A stretch of DNA of 16,432 nt from B16-G9 sp964400655 (GTDB lineage Bacteria > Bacteroidota > Bacteroidia > Bacteroidales > F082), in NCBI GenBank assembly GCA_964400655.1, contig CAYNVN010000106.1, positions 1 through 16,432 on the forward strand. Direction: 5' to 3'. Shown here piece by piece: positions 7,302 through 13,404 of the stretch; position 1 is the first letter of the stretch, and every line of letters begins with the position of its first letter. A program made the translations under genes and the position numbers. The notes under the pieces are model-generated. The model was not told the origin of the DNA and made no database searches. It saw only the letters and a program-made list of their open reading frames with translations.

Positions 7302-7718
7302 CTATTTTAGTTTTACCGTAATTGTCAGATTATTTTTAAGCTCAAACCTGCAATCATCAAAATGCGGCTTTGATATTAACGGACGGAAATTTTGCGAGAA
7401 TCCGTAAATTTCCTTTGGAATACCGATAAAATTCTTGTTCATCTTTCCGTCACCATTACGGTCCTGATATATTGCAACGGCATATTCGCCTTTCGGCAAT
7501 CCTTTAAAAACAAGGGTATCCGTATCTTCCCGGGCTTTAACAACCTGTATCCTGAACTCCTTTCCCTCCCCTAAAAAATCCTTTTCGTTATTATATACCG
7601 ATACAATAACATTTCCGGTATTGGGCTCAATTCCGGTTACCAATACCGAAAGATCAAATTGTTTCTGCCCTCCGGCCTGCCCGGTTAACAAAAAAAGGAA
7701 AATCAAAATAAGATTCAT
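7302..7718 (-). CDS. Secreted DUF2141 domain protein
   Basis: A 138-aa protein of the DUF2141 family (PF09912), function unknown. Residues 1-18 (MNLILIFLFLLTGQAGGQ) look like a short Sec signal peptide, so export to the periplasm or outer surface is expected. The family features are VTGIEPNTGNVIVSVYN near the N-terminus, the GLPKGEYAVAIYQDRNGDGKM block, where the DRNGDGKMN stretch resembles a Ca-binding loop, and IGIPKEIYGFS before the last strands. It follows cysH by 32 bp on the same strand with no promoter in between, so it is probably the second gene of that transcript. A functional link to sulfate reduction is not established. Confidence 0.85.
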   Translation of the reverse strand: MNLILIFLFLLTGQAGGQKQFDLSVLVTGIEPNTGNVIVSVYNNEKDFLGEGKEFRIQVVKAREDTDTLVFKGLPKGEYAVAIYQDRNGDGKMNKNFIGIPKEIYGFSQNFRPLISKPHFDDCRFELKNNLTITVKLK

Positions 7719-7750
7719 AAAACATTATCAAATGAACAAAAACAACAGAA

Positions 7751-8458
7751 CTACCTTTTATGCAATCCGCATTCGCGCGTATCGGGATTTTCCCACCACC
7801 AGCGACCGGCACGTGGGTCTTCGCCGGGAAGTACCGCACGCGTACAGGGCTGACAGCCAATGCTGACAAATCCTTTTTTGTGCAACGGATTGTAAGGAAT
7901 GTTATCTTTTTTCACCTGCTCCCAAACCTCTTCTTCGCTCCAGTTTATAAGCGGATTCAGTTTTAAAAGATTGTTGTTGTCATCCCACTCCACCATTTGC
8001 ATATCAACACGGGTTACCGACTGCTCACGACGAAGACCGGTAATCCACACATCCAACCCTGAAAGTGCGCGGGCAAGGGGTTTAAGCTTGCGTACCTGAC
8101 AACAAAATTTGCGGTTTTCGATGCTGCTGTAAAAAAGGTTCATCCCTTTGGTTTGAACCATCTCCTCCACATCTGCTGATTCGGGAAAAAACACTTCGAG
8201 ATTTACTTTGTACTTTTTTGCCGTACGGTCAATCAGGTCATAGGTTTCGGGGAAAAGTCTTCCGGTATCAAGGGTAAAAACCCGTGCCTCCGAATCGATG
8301 GAAACCACCATTTTGGTGAGCAACTGGTCTTCAACACTCATGCTGGACGACAGAGCAATCCTGCCTTTAAACTCATTAAGAAAAAAAGCCAACAACTCTT
8401 CTGCAGTCCCTTTACCGAAACGTTCGTTCCAACCGTCAATTGTTGTTTTATCAATCAT
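7751..8458 (-). CDS. cysH: Adenylyl-sulfate (APS) reductase, thioredoxin-dependent, CysH family with Fe-S cysteines
   Basis: Reduces activated sulfate (APS, possibly PAPS) to sulfite in assimilatory sulfate reduction. The 235-aa protein shows the PP-loop-like SSSMSVEDQ (37-45), TLDTGRLFPET (62-72), the paired cysteines C119-C120 (FCCQVRK) and C202-x2-C205 (GCQPCTRAV), and the C-terminal ECGLH with C230 as the thiosulfonate-forming nucleophile. Known biochemistry links the CC...CxxC pairs to a [4Fe-4S] cluster and APS preference; the PAPS-only enzymes lack them. ATG start, with an exact -7 element 21 bp upstream. No cysD, cysN or sulfite reductase lies in the window, so the rest of the pathway must be elsewhere. 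A DUF2141 gene follows 32 bp downstream. Confidence 0.93.
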   Translation of the reverse strand: MIDKTTIDGWNERFGKGTAEELLAFFLNEFKGRIALSSSMSVEDQLLTKMVVSIDSEARVFTLDTGRLFPETYDLIDRTAKKYKVNLEVFFPESADVEEMVQTKGMNLFYSSIENRKFCCQVRKLKPLARALSGLDVWITGLRREQSVTRVDMQMVEWDDNNNLLKLNPLINWSEEEVWEQVKKDNIPYNPLHKKGFVSIGCQPCTRAVLPGEDPRAGRWWWENPDTRECGLHKR

Positions 8459-8479
8459 TGTTAAACATCTTTAATGGCG

Positions 8480-8487
8480 CAAAAATA
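8480..8487 (-). promoter_or_regulatory. Promoter -7 element of cysH
   Basis: Reads TATTTTTG on the minus strand, an exact TAnnTTTG match 21 bp before the cysH ATG, in the 57-bp gap after the membrane-protein gene. A TTTG (plus-strand CAAA, 8511-8514) lies 23 bp further upstream, slightly far for a -33 box. cysH therefore probably starts its own transcript. Confidence 0.55.
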
Positions 8488-8515
8488 GCATAAAAGAGGG
8501 GATATATGCCCAAAT

Positions 8516-9412
8516 TTACTTCGAAGTGAATTTCCGCGGCAGATCCAACCCTTTCACCTCATCTGCGTAAGCTTTGTTATACAGATATACCAGCCCCAGT
8601 ATAAAAACCGTTGCCAAAACACCGAGCAAAGCATTGTATGGCGGATTTGTATTTAATGCAAGGCGGATGATAACCGTACCAAGGGCAAACCCCGAATTAC
8701 GAAACAGCACAAGATATGAATCGGAATACCTTAACGATATAAAAACCACCAACACATCCGAAAAAATAAGAATGGTATAAAAAGCATGAAAGAAATCAAA
8801 AGTATGCTCGTCCTGAAAAAAGAAATATACATCCATGGTTATCAAAACCACAAACAACATCAAAAGGATAAGTGCCAACAGTTTTTTTACCGCCACAAAA
8901 CTGTTTAATCCGTCTTCGGTACGGCAGATGGAAAGACTTTTTTCGAACCGTTTGATAAGCAGCACCCCGAAAAATATCAGCAAAGCGCCAAAGGCATCGG
9001 TAAATATATAAATCACATCATCCTTTATGGCATCAATGGTAATCACTTCCGGAAAGTCGCCCACCATTTTAAAAGCACTTCTTAACAAGATAAGCGACAA
9101 TATCTCAAGCTGAATGTGCATCGATTGCGAAACCGATTTTTCCAGCGACAACACCAGCTCCACCACCTCGAAGAACAACAAAAGTGTAAAAGCAAATTCA
9201 ATGGATTTAAAATGGTTGACCGGTATAAAGCTGAAAAACGAGCCAAGCCAGCCCAGCCGTTGCATCTCAATCATAACCAGCGACAGCAGGAAAAACAATA
9301 CAAGTAATGTACCTAAAAGCCGCATAAACGAACGACTTTTCCAATGCTTTTCAATATTGTCAAAAAGAGTGATTAACGATAAAACTACAGGCTTGTTATA
9401 CATTGCGACCAT
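8516..9412 (-). CDS. Polytopic integral membrane protein of unknown function
   Basis: I do not recognise the family. The 298-aa protein is strongly hydrophobic, with about seven or eight predicted membrane spans: roughly 31-48, 70-90, 101-118 (weaker), 132-153, 178-199, 208-227, 237-253 (weaker) and 260-278. There is no signal peptide, the N-terminus (1-30) is soluble and basic, and the C-terminal tail (281-298) is charged. Acidic residues inside or beside predicted spans (E72, E82, E85, D139, D194, D219) could suggest ion or solute handling, but that is speculation. Start could be ATG at 9412 or the fourth codon ATG at 9403. A near-match to the -7 box (TAACTTCG) lies about 20 bp upstream. 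Divergent from the acyl-CoA reductase gene. Confidence 0.75.
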   Translation of the reverse strand: MVAMYNKPVVLSLITLFDNIEKHWKSRSFMRLLGTLLVLFFLLSLVMIEMQRLGWLGSFFSFIPVNHFKSIEFAFTLLLFFEVVELVLSLEKSVSQSMHIQLEILSLILLRSAFKMVGDFPEVITIDAIKDDVIYIFTDAFGALLIFFGVLLIKRFEKSLSICRTEDGLNSFVAVKKLLALILLMLFVVLITMDVYFFFQDEHTFDFFHAFYTILIFSDVLVVFISLRYSDSYLVLFRNSGFALGTVIIRLALNTNPPYNALLGVLATVFILGLVYLYNKAYADEVKGLDLPRKFTSK

Positions 9413-9483
9413 AAATTACCCCACGAAGTTACAATTATTTTACAACAATTGCCACCGCTTTAATGTCAGGCACATTAAAAATG

Positions 9484-9491
9484 TACTTTTG
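9484..9491 (+). promoter_or_regulatory. Promoter -7 element of the acyl-CoA reductase gene
   Basis: TACTTTTG is an exact TAnnTTTG match 16 bp before the ATG at 9508, in the 95-bp divergent intergenic region. Confidence 0.6.
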
Positions 9492-9507
9492 CAAAAAATT
9501 TTAAACC

Positions 9508-10560
9508 ATGCCTGATCGTGATAAAATAATAACCGCTTTTTCGGAACTTGGAAAAGTTTTGCGCAGTGCCGGCAACGGGCCCGTTGCGTCACCCGAAGAA
9601 AAAAAACTGAATCAGCTCATCGAAACAGTACAACAGTACAACGGATGGTTTACTCCGGCTTTTGTAAAAAACGCGCTGAACGCGCTGGGCGAAAGCCTGC
9701 AAAAAGAAAAACCGGAAAAATGGATGAAACCCTATAAAAACCAATTATCGCAATCGGGTTCCCCAAAAACGGTAGCAGTAATAATGGCCGGCAATGTACC
9801 TGCCGTCGGCTTTCACGATTTTCTTTCCGTCCTTATTTCCGGTCATAATATTTTAGCCAAACTCTCCTCCGACGATGACAAACTGTTACCGGCCATAGCG
9901 GATATCCTTATTAAAATTGAACCTCTGTTTGCCGAAAGAATAGGATTTACGGGCGAGCAGATAAAAAACTTTGATGCCGTTATCGCCACCGGAAGCAACA
10001 ACACCTCCAGATATTTTGAATATTATTTTGGGAAATATCCCAACATCATTCGCCGCAATCGTAACGGTGTTGCCGTTGTTAACGGTTCTGAAACAGAAGA
10101 GGAACTTAATGCACTGGCAGATGATGTTTTTATGTATTACGGTTTGGGATGCCGTAATGTGGCACGAATATTTGTTCCGGCAGGTTACGATTTTACCATG
10201 TTACAGGATGTTTTTGCCAAAAGAAAAGAGATAATCGAAAACAATAAGTATTTTAATAATTATGAATACAACAAAGCCATTTTTCTTGTAAACGGAACCA
10301 AGCACTTTGATACGGGTAACCTGCTGATGACCGAAAAAGACAGCTTTTCATCACCCGTAAGCGTACTGCACTATTCGTATTACCAAGATGAAAATGCCAT
10401 AAACAACGAGTTGATGCTAAACAGCAATCAAATACAATGTGTTGCTTCCAATATGCCTGCTATTAATAACAAAACTCCGTTGGGCAAAACCCAGTCGCCT
10501 GAGCTGTGGGATTATGCCGACGGTATTGATACCATAAAGTTTCTGTTAAGCATCGGATAA
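9508..10560 (+). CDS. LuxC-like acyl-CoA reductase
   Basis: A member of the LuxC/acyl-CoA reductase family (PF05893), which reduces fatty acyl groups to aldehydes with NADPH through an acyl-cysteine intermediate. In the 350-aa protein the nucleotide-binding region VAVIMAGNVPAVGFHDFL (89-106) and the active-site segment YYGLGCRNVARIFVP (210-224), with C215 as the expected nucleophile, are clear. ATGSNNTSRYFEYYF (160-174) is also typical. Proteins like this are widespread in Bacteroidota without luciferase genes, and their physiological substrate is not settled. No luxD, luxE, luxAB or ferredoxin gene is adjacent. Monocistronic with its own promoter; no terminator seen downstream. Confidence 0.88.
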   Translation: MPDRDKIITAFSELGKVLRSAGNGPVASPEEKKLNQLIETVQQYNGWFTPAFVKNALNALGESLQKEKPEKWMKPYKNQLSQSGSPKTVAVIMAGNVPAVGFHDFLSVLISGHNILAKLSSDDDKLLPAIADILIKIEPLFAERIGFTGEQIKNFDAVIATGSNNTSRYFEYYFGKYPNIIRRNRNGVAVVNGSETEEELNALADDVFMYYGLGCRNVARIFVPAGYDFTMLQDVFAKRKEIIENNKYFNNYEYNKAIFLVNGTKHFDTGNLLMTEKDSFSSPVSVLHYSYYQDENAINNELMLNSNQIQCVASNMPAINNKTPLGKTQSPELWDYADGIDTIKFLLSIG

Positions 10561-10657
10561 CACAACCGTAATCAGCACAAAATCCGTAAATTACATGGCA
10601 CACAAAAATAATCATCAAAATATTAAAAAAATGTTAGGATATTAACCTGAATCTTAA

Positions 10658-10665
10658 TATTTTTG
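10658..10665 (+). promoter_or_regulatory. Promoter -7 element of rpmE2
   Basis: TATTTTTG is an exact TAnnTTTG match 36 bp before the ATG. TTAG at 10634-10637, 20 bp upstream, is a weak -33 candidate. The whole 141-bp gap after the acyl-CoA reductase gene is AT-rich and holds nothing else I can name. Confidence 0.6.
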
Positions 10666-10701
10666 CACCCCTTTAAATAAAGCATCGAAAAATATAAAGA
10701 A

Positions 10702-10974
10702 ATGAAGAAAGATATCCATCCAACAAATTACAGACTGGTTGTTTTTAAAGACATGTCGAACGATTATGCTTTCATCACCAAGTCAACCGTAAACACAAAG
10801 GATACCATTGTTTGGGAAGACGGCAACGAATACCCGTTGGTAAAACTTGAAATTTCACACAAATCACACCCTTTCTTCACAGGTAAGATGAAACTTGTGG
10901 ATACTGCCGGTCGTGTGGACAAGTTTATGAACAAATACAAAAAACATTACACCAGAAAAAACCAGGACGATTAG
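10702..10974 (+). CDS. rpmE2: 50S ribosomal protein L31, type B
   Basis: A 90-aa L31 protein of the large ribosomal subunit. The beginning MKKDIHPTNYRLVVFKD, the central SHPFFTGKMKLVDTAGRV and the ending FMNKYKKH are diagnostic. The protein has no cysteines, so it is the zinc-independent (type B, C-minus) form. In Bacteroidota this can be the standard L31, so the type alone does not imply a zinc-starvation role, and no Zur site is evident. ATG start, single-gene transcript between its own promoter and a strong terminator. Confidence 0.96.
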   Translation: MKKDIHPTNYRLVVFKDMSNDYAFITKSTVNTKDTIVWEDGNEYPLVKLEISHKSHPFFTGKMKLVDTAGRVDKFMNKYKKHYTRKNQDD

Positions 10975-10999
10975 TCGCAGGTTCAGGTTTGATAATATT

Positions 11000-11034
11000 A
11001 AAAAAGCCCTTTCTTTTTCAGAGAGGGCTTTTTT
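11000..11034. terminator. Bidirectional rho-independent terminator between rpmE2 and the exonuclease gene
   Basis: Arms AAAAAGCCCTTTC and GAGAGGGCTTTTT pair over 13 positions with one wobble around a 7-nt loop. A runs on the left and T runs on the right give a U-tail in either direction. It begins 25 bp after the rpmE2 stop and 15 bp from the stop of the convergent exonuclease gene. Confidence 0.88.
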
Positions 11035-11049
11035 ACTGTCTTTATGTAA

Positions 11050-11853
11050 CTACTGCTTCATCCTCAGCTTTATCCTTGTTAACAGCTTTTTGGTGTAAAG
11101 CGGAAAATCCGATTTCATAATCCAGCCGTAATATCCCGGATCGGATTTAAAAACCTCCTCCACGGTTTTGCCTTTGTATTTCCCAAAGTTTATCACCTCC
11201 TGATTGTTTTCGTTATAAATGATTTGCCCCATCAGGTCGGCATTCCGATGATGGCTCGAAAATGCCTGCAGCTGATTCATGTCGTTTTGAACCGGTTTGG
11301 AAACTTTACCATCGCGATCTTTAAACTCGGTATTACCGTATTTATCGAGCTGGGCTTTTAGTATTTCGTATGTGGCCTTTGTGTCGGCTTCGGCACTGTG
11401 GGCATTATCAAGCTCTTTATTGAGATAAAATTTATAGGCGGCACTCAGTGTGCGCTGTTCCATCTTCATAAAAATATTTTGTACGTCAATCAAACGACGG
11501 TTGGCAATTTCAAAATCAACATCGGCCCTTAAAAACTCTTCAACCAACATGGGTACATCATACTTTATGATGTTGTAACCTGCCAGGTCGCAGTTCTGTA
11601 AAAACTTCTCAATCTCTTTGGCCACCTGCTTAAAAAGAGGCTTGTCCTTAAGGTCATCGGCGGTAAACCCGTGTACTTTGGTGGCTTCTTCCGAAATGGG
11701 ATAATCGGGATTAACCACCCATGTTTTACTCTCTTCGGTACCGTTGGGATGCACTTTGTAAATATTTATTTCAATGATGCGGTCTTTGGCAACATTAAGC
11801 CCGGTTGCTTCTATATCAAAAAAGGCCAGCGGTTTTTGCAAGTTTAATTCCAT
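11050..11853 (-). CDS. DEDDh 3'-5' exonuclease, DNA polymerase III epsilon-like, with C-terminal FGKYKG domain
   Basis: A 267-aa protein with an N-terminal RNase T/DnaQ-type exonuclease domain, expected to remove nucleotides from 3' ends with two metal ions. The catalytic set is visible: D13 and E15 in FFDIEATG, D99 in YNIIKYDVPML, and H152 with D157 in NAHSAEADTKAT. A linker leads to a C-terminal segment (about 220-255) with INFGKYKGKTVEEV and GYYGWIMKSDFP, a short motif region I recall after exonuclease domains in Bacteroidota; its role is unclear. Start: the frame is open to a TTG at 11877, but that TTG is part of the -7 element, so the ATG at 11851-11853 was chosen. The protein is not fused to polymerase, so proofreading versus general processing cannot be told. 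Confidence 0.9.
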   Translation of the reverse strand: MELNLQKPLAFFDIEATGLNVAKDRIIEINIYKVHPNGTEESKTWVVNPDYPISEEATKVHGFTADDLKDKPLFKQVAKEIEKFLQNCDLAGYNIIKYDVPMLVEEFLRADVDFEIANRRLIDVQNIFMKMEQRTLSAAYKFYLNKELDNAHSAEADTKATYEILKAQLDKYGNTEFKDRDGKVSKPVQNDMNQLQAFSSHHRNADLMGQIIYNENNQEVINFGKYKGKTVEEVFKSDPGYYGWIMKSDFPLYTKKLLTRIKLRMKQ

Positions 11854-11874
11854 GATTATTTTATTGTTGTCCGG

Positions 11875-11882
11875 CAAAAGTA
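11875..11882 (-). promoter_or_regulatory. Promoter -7 element of the exonuclease gene
   Basis: Reads TACTTTTG on the minus strand, an exact TAnnTTTG match 21 bp before the ATG at 11853. It overlaps the TTG at 11877 and so rules that codon out as start. Back to back with the TetR promoter, about 67 bp away. Confidence 0.6.
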
Positions 11883-11949
11883 TGAAAATAGGAAAGGTGC
11901 CTGCCGGTAAATATTTTTTAATTTTTGCTGCCTGACCAAAAAAGATTTT

Positions 11950-11957
11950 TACCTTTG
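11950..11957 (+). promoter_or_regulatory. Promoter -7 element of the tetR-led operon
   Basis: TACCTTTG is an exact TAnnTTTG match 31 bp before the tetR ATG. TTTG at 11924-11927, 22 bp upstream, is a fair -33 candidate, giving the most complete promoter in the window. Confidence 0.65.
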
Positions 11958-11972
11958 ACCGTACGTTCAGTC
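11957..11972. promoter_or_regulatory. Candidate TetR-family operator at the tetR transcription start
   Basis: GACCGTACGTTCAGTC is an imperfect palindrome centred on ACGT: 12 of 16 positions match its reverse complement, fitting GACYGWACGTWCRGTC. It overlaps the end of the -7 box and the expected transcription start, where a bound repressor would block initiation. Its size and GAC...GTC ends resemble known TetR-family operators. Autoregulation of the operon by the adjacent TetR protein is inference. Confidence 0.55.
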
Positions 11973-11988
11973 ATAAAAACAGAATTTC

Positions 11989-12561
11989 ATGAGTCCCAGA
12001 ACAGAAAAACAATTTGAATCCATAAGGAGTGAAAAAATAAAACTGATTACCGAAACGGCTTTACGTTTGTTTGCACAACACGGATACGAATCAACATCGG
12101 TAAGCATGATTGCCAAAGAGGCAGGCATTTCAAAAGGGCTGATGTATAATTATTTTGAAAGCAAAAACGCATTGCTAAAACTGGTAATGGAGGAAGGAAT
12201 GAAAGGTTTTATGGAAGTTTTAAACATCCAAAACGAAAAAGTTATCAGTCGTGACGAGATCATCGCATTTATCGATCATAATATTGAGGCGTTAAAAGAT
12301 AATCCTGAATATTACAGACTATATTTTTCGCTTACCATGCAGCCCAAAGTGTTTGCCCTTATGAAGGATGATTTTATGCCATTGTTTGAAAAGCTGTTTA
12401 TGATCATCACAGCCTATTTTTCTCAAAAGGGCGAAAAAAACCCTTATGTGAAATCGAGGTATTTAATGGCCGTTTTTGACGGGATTGGGGCTCATTATTT
12501 ATTGGATGTTGAAAATTTTCCGCTGGATGAGGTACGGGAAATTTTGGTGTCGCAGTTTTAA
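11989..12561 (+). CDS. TetR/AcrR-family transcriptional regulator
   Basis: A 190-aa one-component regulator, probably a repressor that releases DNA when a hydrophobic ligand binds. The N-terminal helix-turn-helix domain spans about residues 9-60: ETALRLFAQHGYESTSVSMIAKEAGISKG, then LMYNYFESKNALL, the TetR recognition-helix signature. The C-terminal ligand and dimer domain (about 75-190) shows no recognisable binding motif. It is the first gene of a compact plus-strand unit with a LolA-like protein and ABC permeases, 48 bp before the next gene and with no second TAnnTTTG in that gap, so the whole unit is probably under its control. The palindrome at its promoter is the likely target. Ligand unknown; a lipid or membrane-stress signal would fit the neighbours. 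Confidence 0.92.
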   Translation: MSPRTEKQFESIRSEKIKLITETALRLFAQHGYESTSVSMIAKEAGISKGLMYNYFESKNALLKLVMEEGMKGFMEVLNIQNEKVISRDEIIAFIDHNIEALKDNPEYYRLYFSLTMQPKVFALMKDDFMPLFEKLFMIITAYFSQKGEKNPYVKSRYLMAVFDGIGAHYLLDVENFPLDEVREILVSQF

Positions 12562-12609
12562 ATTAACATTGAAGGATTCGTACAAAAATCAGAAAATAAA
12601 ATTCATACC

Positions 12610-13362
12610 ATGAAAAAATTAATAACCGTATTGGTTTTAGTGTTGCTCGGCTCTGATGCGCTCATTTCACAATCGCTTACGGCGAAACAGATTGTTACGA
12701 AAGCCGACAACCTGCAAAGAGGCGAAACCGGTTTTTCCATCTTTTCGATGACCATTGTGCGTCCCAAATGGACACGCACCATCGAAATGAAAAACTGGTC
12801 GAAAGGGCGCGATTATGCCATGACCTATATCACGGCACCGGCAAAGGATAAAGGACAGGTTTTTTTAAAAAGAAAAAATGAAATGTGGAACTGGGTTCCT
12901 TCCATCAGCCGTATGATAAAAATTCCGCCTTCCATGATGTCGCAGGGTTGGATGGGGTCTGATTACACCAACGATGACATCCTGAAAGAGAGTTCCATTG
13001 TGGTTGATTACAATCAGAAAATCATTGGCGAAGAAACCATTGAAGGAATAGAATGCTACAAAATTGAACTGATACCAAAGGAGGAAGCGGCGGTAGTTTG
13101 GGGCAAAGTGATTAAATGGATTAGCAAAAAGGAGTTTTGGCAGCTTAAAACCGAATATTTTGACGAAGATGATGAACCGGCACGTACGGAGCTGGCTTCG
13201 GAGGTTAAACAGTTTGACGACCGCAAACTACCTTCAAAGGTGGAAATTATTCCGGCCGACAAACCGGGTCATAAAACGGTAATTATTGTCCGTTCGGCAA
13301 AGTTTAACATCGGCCTTGACGAAAGTTTCTTCTCGCAGCAAAACATGAAGAGGGTGCATTAG
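12610..13362 (+). CDS. LolA-like outer membrane lipoprotein-sorting protein (PF17131 type), periplasmic
   Basis: A 250-aa exported protein of the LolA/LppX-like fold, the beta-half-barrel type that carries lipidated cargo across the periplasm. Residues 1-20 form a Sec signal peptide (MKKLITVLVLVLLG core) with cleavage probably near ISQS; there is no lipobox Cys, so it should be soluble. Family hallmarks are LTAKQIVTKADNLQRG after the signal, RTIEMKNWSKG, TYITAPAKDKGQVFL, and WNWVPSISRMIKIPPSMM followed by WMGSDYTNDD. This is the PF17131 type often found beside exporters, not the canonical LolA of general lipoprotein sorting. It lies between the TetR gene and two permease genes (42 bp to the next), which suggests it hands cargo on from the ABC exporter. 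The cargo is unknown. Confidence 0.88.
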   Translation: MKKLITVLVLVLLGSDALISQSLTAKQIVTKADNLQRGETGFSIFSMTIVRPKWTRTIEMKNWSKGRDYAMTYITAPAKDKGQVFLKRKNEMWNWVPSISRMIKIPPSMMSQGWMGSDYTNDDILKESSIVVDYNQKIIGEETIEGIECYKIELIPKEEAAVVWGKVIKWISKKEFWQLKTEYFDEDDEPARTELASEVKQFDDRKLPSKVEIIPADKPGHKTVIIVRSAKFNIGLDESFFSQQNMKRVH

Positions 13363-13404
13363 TCTTCGACTACGCTCTTTACAGCACAAAAAAAAACACA
13401 AACA

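Noticed and set aside
9508..10560. Bioluminescence operon
   Set aside because: Only a LuxC-family reductase is present. No luciferase or other lux genes occur, and this family is common in non-luminous Bacteroidota.
10561..10701. Zur-regulated site or riboswitch before rpmE2
   Set aside because: No palindrome or conserved leader structure was seen beyond the promoter. Type B L31 can be the normal form in this phylum.
11854..11877. 8-codon N-terminal extension of the exonuclease from a TTG
   Set aside because: The TTG is part of the TACTTTTG -7 element, so it would not be in the transcript. ATG at 11853 fits the family.
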